A DNA stretch of 5,517 bases from Bacteroidales bacterium (GTDB lineage: Bacteria > Bacteroidota > Bacteroidia > Bacteroidales > UBA932). Where the stretch lies: contig WRBG01000129.1 of NCBI GenBank assembly GCA_009784635.1, positions 1 to 5,517 on the forward strand, written 5' to 3'. Of this stretch, positions 1-5,517 are shown in pieces. How positions within the stretch are numbered: position 1 is the stretch's first letter; every line of letters begins with the position of its first letter. A program made the position numbers and the translations under genes. Below the pieces are notes generated by a model. That model searched no databases. It had not been told where the DNA came from and saw nothing but the letters and a program-made list of their open reading frames with translations.

Positions 1-1571
1 AGCGAAAGAAAGGGAACCGGAATATTGCGCATAAAAAGACGCTCAATCAAGTTGTTTCCTCTGATTTTAATGGCTACAAAGTGCTTGAGTTGCTTATTAA
101 AGGCCTCTATCAACTCCTCCATGGAATCAAAAGTGCGGGGGTCGCCGGTAATCGGTCCGATTTGTTTGCCGGTCTTGGGGTCAATGCCGTTATTTAAAGC
201 AATTTCCAATACTTTGGGAAGGTTGAAGTAGCCGGTCAGTATATAGGCTTCATATCCAAAAGCTCCGGCTTCTACGCAGCCGCTGGTTCCTCCTTGGCGG
301 GCGTCCGTCAAGGATTTACCCTGCCTAAGCAACTCTTGGCAAACGGCGTCTGCATTGAATATAGAAGGCTGACCAAAGCCGGTTTTCAGAATTTGTAGGG
401 TACGGCGGATAAAAGCGTCCGGATTCTTTTTACTGACTTGAATGTTGGAGCTGGGCTGCAACAGACGCATTTCCTCTATGACGTCCAAGAGGATAAAGGT
501 CATTTCGTTTACTCCGTCCGAACCGTCCGGCTTCATGCCTCCCAAATTGATATTGCAAAAATCGGTATAGGTATTGCTCTCTTGAGCGGTGACACCGGTC
601 TTGGGAGGGGCGGGATGGTTGTTAAACTTAATCCAAAAACACTGCAACAGTTCTTTGGCCTGCTCCTTGTTTAGTCGCCCTTGGGCAAGGTCTTGAACAT
701 AAAAAGGATAGAGGTGCTGGTCTAAACGCCCCGGATTAAAGGAATCCCAAGGGTTGACTTCGGTGATGACGCCCAAATGCACAAACCAATAATATTGCAG
801 GGCCTCGTGCAGGGTCTGCGGGGCATGGGCGGGCACCCTGCGGCAGACCTTGGCCATCTGTATCAGTTCGGACTTGCGGTGGGCGTTTTGCTCGACCGCA
901 GCCAAAGCGTCCAAGGCTTGGGCATGTCTAAAAGCGAAGTTTATAATGGCTTGGGCCGCTATACGCATGGCTTTAAGTTGCTCCCTTTTATCTAAGGCCT
1001 CTATATCGTGTTCAAAATCCAATTCGCTAATATGCTTCTCAATATCGGATATTATATCCAGCATTCCTTTAGTATATATTTTGGCTCCGCAAACCGTATG
1101 CCCGGGTGCCCGCTGTTCTTGAAATTCGGTAAAAATACCGGCTCTATAAGCCTCTATCCATTCTTTAGGAAGTTCGTCCATCATTTTGTCGCGGTTGCTG
1201 ATTCCTGTCCAATAGGGAATAATGATTTCCTCGTAGGCTTTACGGGTATCGTCCGGTACTTGAAACGATACTTTTTCTCGATTATGCAGCATCTCAAGGT
1301 CTTGAAGGCTGTGCAGGCATACTTCGGGATAGGAAGGGCAGGCTTTGGGCGCAGGCCCCCGTTCTCCTACAATTAACTCCATCTCGTTAATACAAATTGA
1401 TTTATTGGCTAAAATGTGGGCAAAGCAGGCGGCTCGTTTTACGGGGGCGGGCAGGGCTTGATGCCGAGGTTCCCGATAAAATTGGGTCACCAATACGGCG
1501 CGCTCGTGGGAGAGGCTGTTGGGGGCCTCTAAACTTTGGGTGCGCAACTGTTGTACTCTGGCTGTGGTCAT
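1..1571 (-). CDS. hypD: trans-4-hydroxy-L-proline dehydratase (glycyl radical enzyme), C-terminus cut by window edge
   Basis: Glycyl radical enzyme of the PFL2/HypD branch, predicted to dehydrate trans-4-hydroxy-L-proline to (S)-1-pyrroline-5-carboxylate in the anaerobic cytoplasm. ProC could then reduce this to proline. Reading from the ATG at 1571, 523 residues are visible; the family is about 790. The thiyl-radical site is SGCVEAG, with Cys432 and the catalytic base Glu434. Residues I recall from the Clostridioides difficile HypD structure all appear two positions earlier: His158, Asp276, Ser332, Asp337, Phe338, Tyr448, Cys432 and Glu434 (there 160, 278, 334, 339, 340, 450, 434 and 436). 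This separates it from choline, glycerol/propanediol and formate-lyase types. The glycyl radical loop (RVxG) lies outside the window and cannot be checked. It is the second gene of an operon, 4 nt after its activase, with a GGAGG ribosome site inside the activase end. Confidence 0.9.
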   Translation of the reverse strand, partial: MTTARVQQLRTQSLEAPNSLSHERAVLVTQFYREPRHQALPAPVKRAACFAHILANKSICINEMELIVGERGPAPKACPSYPEVCLHSLQDLEMLHNREKVSFQVPDDTRKAYEEIIIPYWTGISNRDKMMDELPKEWIEAYRAGIFTEFQEQRAPGHTVCGAKIYTKGMLDIISDIEKHISELDFEHDIEALDKREQLKAMRIAAQAIINFAFRHAQALDALAAVEQNAHRKSELIQMAKVCRRVPAHAPQTLHEALQYYWFVHLGVITEVNPWDSFNPGRLDQHLYPFYVQDLAQGRLNKEQAKELLQCFWIKFNNHPAPPKTGVTAQESNTYTDFCNINLGGMKPDGSDGVNEMTFILLDVIEEMRLLQPSSNIQVSKKNPDAFIRRTLQILKTGFGQPSIFNADAVCQELLRQGKSLTDARQGGTSGCVEAGAFGYEAYILTGYFNLPKVLEIALNNGIDPKTGKQIGPITGDPRTFDSMEELIEAFNKQLKHFVAIKIRGNNLIERLFMRNIPVPFLS

Positions 1572-1575
1572 AGTA

Positions 1576-2379
1576 TTATCCTCCAATGGTTACATGCTTC
1601 CATCCTGCGGCTGTTAATTGGTCGTAATAAGGCTGTAAATCCGTTTTTTCTACTGTTTTCAATCCGGCTGTGGGGTCATTCATACCGCATTTAGGGTATT
1701 TGTGGGCGGCAGTCCGGTGGTAGGGCAACAGGGATATTTGACGGATTTGTTCCATGCGCAGCCGGTCCAAATATTCCAGCATTCGGCTCCAGCTTTCGTT
1801 GTCCATATTGTAGTCGGGAATCATGGGAAGCCTAAGCCATACAGGGGTGGCATGATTTTTGATTATATTTATATTGAGTAGTATAGGCTGATTTGATTGG
1901 CCTGTGCCGGCTATATGCCTGTCGTCTATGGCGTGCTTTAGGTCAAGCAGGAGCAGGTCGCAGTAGGGGAGTATCCGTTCAAAAACCTCCGGAGCGGCAT
2001 AACCCGAAGTATCCACGCAGGTATGTATGCCCGCTTCCCGACAGAGTTGCAGGATTTCAAGCAAAAAGTCGGGCTGGGCTAAAGGCTCTCCCCCGCTGAA
2101 ACTAACGCCCCCTCCCGACACTCTGTAGAAATCGGAATCTCTCTTGATGGTTTGCAGGAGTTCTCTTGCTTCCACATAATGTCCTATGGTTTCCCTTTCC
2201 TTGATGCAACGTCCGTCAAACAGGCGTTCCTGCACCCATTCTACAGGCTCAAAGCCTATGCCTTCGGGATTATGACACCAACGGCAAGCCAGCGGGCAGC
2301 CTTTAAAAAATACAGTGGTTCTGATTCCCGGCCCATCGTGCAAAGTAAACCTTTTTATATCGAAGATACGTCCTCTCAT
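1576..2379 (-). CDS. Glycyl-radical enzyme activase (radical SAM), probable HypD activating enzyme
   Basis: Radical SAM enzyme of 267 residues, predicted to cleave S-adenosylmethionine and place the glycyl radical on the dehydratase encoded next to it. The N-terminus carries the activase signature HDGPGIRTTVFFKGC, then the [4Fe-4S] motif CxxxCxxC at Cys28, Cys32 and Cys35. SAM-binding GGEP is at 96-99, DTSG at 123-126, the DLK motif at 146-148, RLPMIP at 183-188 and LLPYH at 217-221. The segment between the cluster motif and GGEP (about 39-90) has only one cysteine (Cys58), so the eight-cysteine ferredoxin-like insert of many activases is absent. In this it resembles pyruvate formate-lyase activase. 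The ATG at 2379 is the natural start: the conserved region begins within a few residues and a promoter lies directly upstream. Its substrate is inferred from the 4-nt spacing to hypD. The activase comes before the enzyme it serves. Confidence 0.9.
   Translation of the reverse strand: MRGRIFDIKRFTLHDGPGIRTTVFFKGCPLACRWCHNPEGIGFEPVEWVQERLFDGRCIKERETIGHYVEARELLQTIKRDSDFYRVSGGGVSFSGGEPLAQPDFLLEILQLCREAGIHTCVDTSGYAAPEVFERILPYCDLLLLDLKHAIDDRHIAGTGQSNQPILLNINIIKNHATPVWLRLPMIPDYNMDNESWSRMLEYLDRLRMEQIRQISLLPYHRTAAHKYPKCGMNDPTAGLKTVEKTDLQPYYDQLTAAGWKHVTIGG
1580..1584 (-). promoter_or_regulatory. Shine-Dalgarno site of hypD, inside the end of the activase gene
   Basis: On the minus strand GGAGG lies 8 nt before the hypD ATG and overlaps the last Gly codons of the activase, whose TAA is followed by only 4 nt before that ATG. 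This supports the chosen hypD start and suggests translational coupling. No other gene in the window has such a clear SD, as expected for Bacteroidetes. Confidence 0.7.
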
Positions 2380-2383
2380 GCTG

Positions 2384-2391
2384 CAAAGGTA
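2384..2391 (-). promoter_or_regulatory. Bacteroidetes-type -7 promoter element of the activase-hypD operon
   Basis: The minus strand reads TACCTTTG, a full match to the phylum consensus TAnnTTTG, followed by CAGC and then the activase ATG at 2379. With transcription starting a few bases after this element, the mRNA would begin at or within a few bases of the start codon. No clear -33 TTTG is seen at the usual distance upstream. Confidence 0.65.
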
Positions 2392-2405
2392 AATTTTTTG
2401 GCTGA

Positions 2406-2439
2406 TTTGTACATGGTGTTGAAATTTTTGTTATATTTG
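2406..2439 (+). promoter_or_regulatory. Predicted Bacteroidetes-type promoter of the lipoprotein gene
   Basis: A -33-like TTTG (2406-2409) and a -7 element TATATTTG (2432-2439), a full match to TAnnTTTG, are 22 nt apart, slightly longer than typical. The site lies about 50 bases before the chosen lipoprotein ATG, back to back with the activase promoter. The region is A/T-rich, so a chance match is possible. Confidence 0.5.
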
Positions 2440-2462
2440 TCGCGGGCAGGGGTGTTGCTCTT

Positions 2463-2470
2463 GGGGGGGG
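2463..2470 (+). repeat. G8 homopolymer in the lipoprotein leader
   Basis: Eight consecutive G, ending 17 nt before the lipoprotein ATG and downstream of its predicted -7 element, so probably in the 5' untranslated leader. Tracts of this kind can change length by slippage. It is also a common place for sequencing or assembly errors. Confidence 0.8.
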
Positions 2471-2487
2471 AATTTTGCATCTATGTC

Positions 2488-3303
2488 ATGATAAGGAAGT
2501 TAATATTAATTGCGTTTGCGGGGAGTGTTGCGCTTGGATGCGACTCCAAATATGACCCATATTACACAGTAGAAAACTTTGATTCTAAAGTTATTATAGG
2601 TATGGCAGAAATGTTTGACAAGTCGCCGCGAACCCTTCAGTTTTACTGTTGGACAGAACGGATATATTCCTACTGTAATTATGTGATTGATGCTGAGCAT
2701 AAAATATCTTCAAATGATATTAACATTGTACTTAGGGGGATAGGGATACCGCATATGATTATGCCTGCTTTTGGCCCGGCAACGGGAAGTATTGATTTGG
2801 GTTCACTGCGCCATGGAAGCTATCGCCTTAATCTTACTGTCGGCGGACTAAAGCGCACGGGAACGCTTGTGGTCTCTCCCCACAGTTATATAATCAACTT
2901 TGAAGACAATGCTGATTTTGGCTTCATAAATACGCCCTTACACAAAATGCCGGAACATACGATTTGGGGTCACATCAATTATTATGATTCGGAGACTTCT
3001 TCATTGGCTCAATCATTTTTGACCGCGCTTGTGGATTTGGGCGCAGAGAAAAAAGCGTATTTGCCCGGATATTACAGCACTTTCGCCCCCCCCACGAGTT
3101 TAAAGGTAGACGAAGACGGCGGTGTTTCGTATTCTTTGGGATGGGCTAATTATGAGCAAGCATTTATGTTTCATTATTCGGGAAAGACGGAATATGTAGC
3201 AGATTTGGTCAAGCAATATGCTCGGGACTATAAGGGGTATATGCAGATAGCAATATTCACAGACAAAAGAGAAGAATTTTTAAGTTGGAGTTATCTTCCT
3301 TAG
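2488..3303 (+). CDS. Predicted lipoprotein of unknown function
   Basis: A 271-residue protein that I cannot assign to a family. Residues 1-17 form a lipoprotein signal peptide: MIRK, a hydrophobic stretch, then ALG before Cys18, the likely lipidated residue (Ala at -3 is acceptable but not the commonest). The mature part has no further membrane segment and is rich in Tyr, Phe and Gly, with alternating hydrophobic strands that suggest a mostly beta fold. It is probably anchored to the periplasmic or surface face of a membrane. The frame stays open back to 2152, but that part is antisense to the activase and upstream of the predicted promoter, so ATG 2488 was chosen. Lines sampled at 2581-2760 are about 36% GC (65 of 180), against about 60% in sampled lines of hypD and kce. 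It has a C8 tract at codons 200-202. It may be unrelated to the flanking catabolic operons. Confidence 0.75.
   Translation: MIRKLILIAFAGSVALGCDSKYDPYYTVENFDSKVIIGMAEMFDKSPRTLQFYCWTERIYSYCNYVIDAEHKISSNDINIVLRGIGIPHMIMPAFGPATGSIDLGSLRHGSYRLNLTVGGLKRTGTLVVSPHSYIINFEDNADFGFINTPLHKMPEHTIWGHINYYDSETSSLAQSFLTALVDLGAEKKAYLPGYYSTFAPPTSLKVDEDGGVSYSLGWANYEQAFMFHYSGKTEYVADLVKQYARDYKGYMQIAIFTDKREEFLSWSYLP
3086..3093 (+). repeat. C8 homopolymer inside the lipoprotein coding region
   Basis: Eight consecutive C spanning codons 200-202 (Ala-Pro-Pro). With eight C the frame is open to the stop at 3301. Loss of one C brings a TAA in frame within a few codons. Gain of one C gives a TAA about 19 codons later. 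Either change would remove roughly the last 70 residues. Confidence 0.85.
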
Positions 3304-3336
3304 CAGGTGTCCGGAAGCAAAATTTCGTCAAATTTG

Positions 3337-3368
3337 TTTGGAAATCCTCTTAAAATGTGTTTAATTTG
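3337..3368 (+). promoter_or_regulatory. Possible promoter of the lysine fermentation operon
   Basis: TTTG (3337-3340) and TTAATTTG (3361-3368) are separated by 20 nt, the spacing expected of a -33/-7 pair. The -7 element has one mismatch at an important place (TT instead of TA). It lies in the 102-bp gap before atoD, leaving a leader of roughly 30 nt. No convincing terminator separates it from the lipoprotein gene, so read-through is also possible. Confidence 0.35.
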
Positions 3369-3405
3369 TAGTCCTATTTTTATGCAAGCATAACCTAATC
3401 AAAGT

Positions 3406-4050
3406 ATGAACAAAATTATTAGTATTTCAGAAGCAGCGTCTTATGTCAAGGACGGAATGACCGTTATGGTGGGGGGATTCATGGGAACAGGAGGGCCCAA
3501 CCGCATTATGGACGCTTTGCTGGCCGGCGGAGTTAAAGGACTTACCATTATTTGCAACGATACCGCTTTTCCCGATAAGGGAGTGGGTAAATTAATCGTT
3601 AACAAGCAGATAAAATGTGTGATTGCTTCCCATATCGGCACCAATCCGGTTACGATTGAACAGATGAACAACGGAACCCTATCCATGATTTTTTACCCAC
3701 AGGGCACTTTGGCAGAATGTATTCGGGCAGCCGGAGCAGGTTTGGGAGGAGTGCTGACCCCCACAGGTTTGGGCACAGTTATTGCCGAGGGGAAACAGGT
3801 CATTTCCGTAGACGGCAAGGATTATCTGTTGGAAAAACCACTTAGGGCCGACATCGCCCTTTTGTATGCCAGCATAGCGGATGAATCCGGCAACTTGATA
3901 TACAAAGGAACCACCCAAAATTTTAATCCCATCATGGCCACGGCGGCGGATTTGGTGATTGCAGAAGTGGAGAAAATCGTCCCTACAGGCTCATTGTCTC
4001 CCGAGACGGTTCACACCTCATCCATATTTGTTAATTATTTGGCAAAATAG
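3406..4050 (+). CDS. atoD: Butyrate-acetoacetate CoA-transferase, alpha subunit (subunit A)
   Basis: Alpha subunit of a class I CoA transferase, 214 residues, full length for the family. Residues 16-31 match the CoA-transferase signature exactly: Asp16-Gly17, three hydrophobic residues at 20-22, Gly23-Gly24-Phe25, then Gly29 and Pro31. The conserved GTLAE, GLGT and ADIALLYAS stretches follow. The catalytic glutamate of this family sits in the beta subunit, so this protein is not active alone, and its partner is not encoded next to it here. In lysine fermentation the enzyme moves CoA from butyryl-CoA to acetoacetate, the acetoacetate coming from Kce. The family alone would also allow acetoacetate, acetate or 3-oxoadipate substrates; the kal-kce-kdd context decides the call. 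It is the first gene of the operon. The ATG at 3406 fits the family's N-terminus and has no SD. Confidence 0.88.
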   Translation: MNKIISISEAASYVKDGMTVMVGGFMGTGGPNRIMDALLAGGVKGLTIICNDTAFPDKGVGKLIVNKQIKCVIASHIGTNPVTIEQMNNGTLSMIFYPQGTLAECIRAAGAGLGGVLTPTGLGTVIAEGKQVISVDGKDYLLEKPLRADIALLYASIADESGNLIYKGTTQNFNPIMATAADLVIAEVEKIVPTGSLSPETVHTSSIFVNYLAK

Positions 4051-4100
4051 AAATTACAAACATTTATAACAATATTATTATATAATGCAACAAATAAGTT

Positions 4101-4496
4101 ATGAACGAATATAAATCATTGATTAGATTGAGAATGAGTTCTCATGACGCCCATTACGGCGGAAACTTGGTGGACGGCGCAAAAATGCTTCAGTTGTTTG
4201 GAGATGTGGCCACCGAATTACTGATTCAACACGACGGAGACGAGGGCCTGTTCTGCGCCTACGACAGTGTGGAGTTTTTGGCTCCCGTCTATGCCGGAGA
4301 CTATATTGAAGCAAGCGGAGAGATTGTATCTGTGGGAAACAGCTCCCGCAAAATGACCTTTGAAGCCCGTAAGGTTATTGTTCCCCGTACCGATATCAGC
4401 GCCTCGGCAGCCGACGTGTTGGCCCAACCGGTGGTGGTGTGTCGGGCCAGCGGAACCTGCGTAGTACCCAAAAATTGTCAAAGAAAAAACCAATAA
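4101..4496 (+). CDS. kal: 3-aminobutyryl-CoA ammonia-lyase
   Basis: Small cytoplasmic hotdog-fold enzyme of 131 residues, predicted to remove ammonia from L-3-aminobutyryl-CoA to give crotonyl-CoA in the 3-keto-5-aminohexanoate pathway of lysine fermentation. The N-terminal stretch SLIRLRMSSHDAHYGG (6-21) followed by NLVDGA (22-27) is characteristic of Kal. The hotdog helix with LFGDVATELL follows, then the strands FLAPVYAGDYIEASGEIV and RKMTFEARKV. By fold alone it could be called an acyl-CoA thioesterase or dehydratase, a frequent misannotation. Placement directly before kce settles the role. The gap after atoD is 50 nt and very A/T-rich without SD; kce begins 3 nt after the stop. A downstream ATG at Met12 would delete part of the conserved start, so 4101 is preferred. 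Confidence 0.9.
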   Translation: MNEYKSLIRLRMSSHDAHYGGNLVDGAKMLQLFGDVATELLIQHDGDEGLFCAYDSVEFLAPVYAGDYIEASGEIVSVGNSSRKMTFEARKVIVPRTDISASAADVLAQPVVVCRASGTCVVPKNCQRKNQ

Positions 4497-4499
4497 ACC

Positions 4500-5327
4500 A
4501 TGGAAAAACTGATTATTACCGCCGCCATTTGCGGTGCAGAAGTTATGAAAGAACACAATCCTGCCGTACCTTACACGGTGGAAGAGATTGTTAGAGAGGC
4601 AAAATCGGCTTATGATGCGGGTGCGGCCATCGTGCATTTACATGTCCGTAAAGACGACGGCACGCCTACCCAAGACAAAGCGCGTTTTAAAGAGTGCATA
4701 GACGCCATTGAAAAGGTGATTCCCGATGTGATTCTGATTCCCTCTACGGGCGGCGCCGTGGGAATGACTGCCGAGGAAAGGTTGCAGCCCACAGAGTTAT
4801 TCCCCGAAATGGCTACCTTGGATTGCGGCACCTGTAATTTTGGCGATGAGGTTTTTGAAAACACCATGCCTATGATGCGCGACTTTGGCAAGCGAATGAT
4901 GGAGAATAATATCAAGCCCGAATTTGAGTGTTTTGAAATGGGACATTTGGATACGGCCTTGAAGATGGTCAAGAAAGGGCAGCTGCCGGGGCATCCCATG
5001 CAAATCAATTTTGTGTTGGGCGTGCCGGGATGTGCGCCTGCAACGGTTTCCAATTTGTGCTGGATGGTCAATGCCATTCCGAGCGACGCCACATGGACGG
5101 CAACAGGAGTAGGAAAATCGGAGTTTCCGATGGCGGCGGCGGCTATCGCCATGGGCGGACATGTGCGTGTGGGATTTGAAGACAATGTCTATCTTGAAAA
5201 AGGCGTATTAGCCAAATCCAACGGAGAATCGGTAGCCAAAGTGGTACGTCTTGCCAAAGAGTTGGGACGGGAAATCGCCACGCCTGCCGAGGCCCGAAAA
5301 ATACTGGGACTTCCTTCCAAAAAATAG
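4500..5327 (+). CDS. kce: 3-keto-5-aminohexanoate cleavage enzyme (BKACE / DUF849 family)
   Basis: Zinc-dependent beta-keto acid cleavage enzyme of 275 residues, full length, TIM-barrel family. It converts 5-amino-3-oxohexanoate plus acetyl-CoA to L-3-aminobutyryl-CoA plus acetoacetate in lysine fermentation. The metal ligands are clear: His46 and His48 in VHLHVR, plus Glu227 in RVGFEDN. Other residues I recall as important in the characterised Kce are present: Glu14, Ser82, Thr106, Glu143, Arg223 and Asp228, the last two three positions earlier than in the reference numbering. BKACE proteins vary widely in substrate, but this set of residues and the kal and kdd neighbours support true Kce. 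The ATG at 4500 comes 3 nt after the kal stop, with an A-rich leader and no SD, so the two genes are surely co-transcribed. Confidence 0.93.
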   Translation: MEKLIITAAICGAEVMKEHNPAVPYTVEEIVREAKSAYDAGAAIVHLHVRKDDGTPTQDKARFKECIDAIEKVIPDVILIPSTGGAVGMTAEERLQPTELFPEMATLDCGTCNFGDEVFENTMPMMRDFGKRMMENNIKPEFECFEMGHLDTALKMVKKGQLPGHPMQINFVLGVPGCAPATVSNLCWMVNAIPSDATWTATGVGKSEFPMAAAAIAMGGHVRVGFEDNVYLEKGVLAKSNGESVAKVVRLAKELGREIATPAEARKILGLPSKK

Positions 5328-5367
5328 TTAACAATTTATTAATCACTAAAATAAAAATTTTATTCCT

Positions 5368-5517
5368 ATGCAAAAAAAAGGAAACAAATACGGTGTACAC
5401 CGTGTAATTGAACCCAAAGGCGTATTGCCCCAACCGGCCAATAAAGTAGACAACAACATGGATGAAATCTATGATAATGAAATCCTTATTGATGTAAAAA
5501 CCCTGAATATCGATTCG
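5368..5517 (+). CDS. kdd: L-erythro-3,5-diaminohexanoate dehydrogenase, N-terminal 50 codons (cut by window edge)
   Basis: Only the first 50 residues are in the window, but they carry the distinctive Kdd start: KYGVHRVIEPKGVLPQPA, then EIYDNEILIDVKTLNIDS. Kdd oxidatively deaminates 3,5-diaminohexanoate with NAD(P)+ to 5-amino-3-oxohexanoate, the substrate of Kce, so it acts one step before the preceding gene. The nucleotide-binding domain lies beyond the edge and cannot be examined. The ATG at 5368 is 40 nt after the kce stop. The gap is A/T-rich and has no SD, promoter match or terminator, which supports one operon. Identification rests on sequence familiarity plus context. Confidence 0.88.
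   Translation, partial: MQKKGNKYGVHRVIEPKGVLPQPANKVDNNMDEIYDNEILIDVKTLNIDS

Noticed and set aside
25..1376. Several plus-strand open frames of 68-122 codons in the left third
   Set aside because: They are antisense to the continuous hypD frame, overlap one another, and show no family features.
2152..2487. Upstream extension of the lipoprotein frame
   Set aside because: It is antisense to the activase and precedes both the predicted promoter and the signal peptide; the mature-type lipoprotein start is at 2488.
3320..3335. AAATTT-CGTC-AAATTT inverted repeat after the lipoprotein gene, considered as a terminator
   Set aside because: The stem is six A/T pairs with no U tract after it, and it lies just before the possible atoD promoter.
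4077..4086. ATTATATAAT palindrome before kal, considered as an operator
   Set aside because: It lies in a 50-bp stretch that is almost all A/T, where such palindromes arise by chance.
4085..4114. Nine-codon open frame overlapping the kal start, considered as a leader peptide
   Set aside because: It has no SD, no meaningful codon bias such as a lysine run, and an out-of-frame overlap easily explained by chance.
5350..5364. AATAAAA / TTTTATT inverted repeat between kce and kdd
   Set aside because: A pure A/T stem with a one-base centre cannot form a useful hairpin; this is typical A/T-rich spacer.
4610..5433. Long minus-strand open frames opposite kce and kdd
   Set aside because: These are shadows of the strongly conserved kce frame, with no recognisable domain.

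Overview
The window looks like a piece of chromosome from an anaerobic, amino-acid-fermenting member of the Bacteroidetes (probably Bacteroidales). Three things suggest this: promoter-like sites match the phylum's TTTG / TAnnTTTG consensus, most starts lack a Shine-Dalgarno sequence and have A/T-rich leaders, and the genes encode oxygen-sensitive fermentation enzymes. No genus can be named from this sequence alone.

Left part (1-2379, minus strand): a two-gene operon reading leftward. A radical-SAM glycyl-radical-enzyme activase comes first. Four bases later follows a large glycyl radical enzyme, cut by the left edge after 523 codons. That enzyme carries the known active-site residues of trans-4-hydroxy-L-proline dehydratase (HypD), all at a constant offset of two residues. 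Together the pair should dehydrate hydroxyproline to 1-pyrroline-5-carboxylate. A strong phylum-type promoter sits so close to the activase start that the mRNA is probably leaderless.

Middle (2380-3405): a 108-bp divergent intergenic region, then a plus-strand gene for a predicted lipoprotein of unknown function. It has lower GC than its neighbours in the lines sampled. It carries a G8 tract in its leader and a C8 tract in its coding region, and a one-base slip in the C8 tract would truncate the protein.

Right part (3406-5517, plus strand): the start of a lysine fermentation operon, atoD - kal - kce - kdd (kdd cut by the right edge). Kdd oxidises 3,5-diaminohexanoate. Kce exchanges the product with acetyl-CoA to give 3-aminobutyryl-CoA and acetoacetate. 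Kal removes ammonia to give crotonyl-CoA. The CoA transferase, of which AtoD is one subunit, later moves CoA from butyryl-CoA to acetoacetate. The aminomutases (kamA, kamDE), the CoA transferase beta subunit and butyryl-CoA dehydrogenase are expected further right but are not visible.

All the enzyme families here are known. The less ordinary points are the pairing of hydroxyproline and lysine catabolism, the short activase without a ferredoxin-type insert, and the possibly phase-variable lipoprotein between the two operons. I saw no RNA genes, mobile elements, CRISPR arrays or convincing rho-independent terminators.
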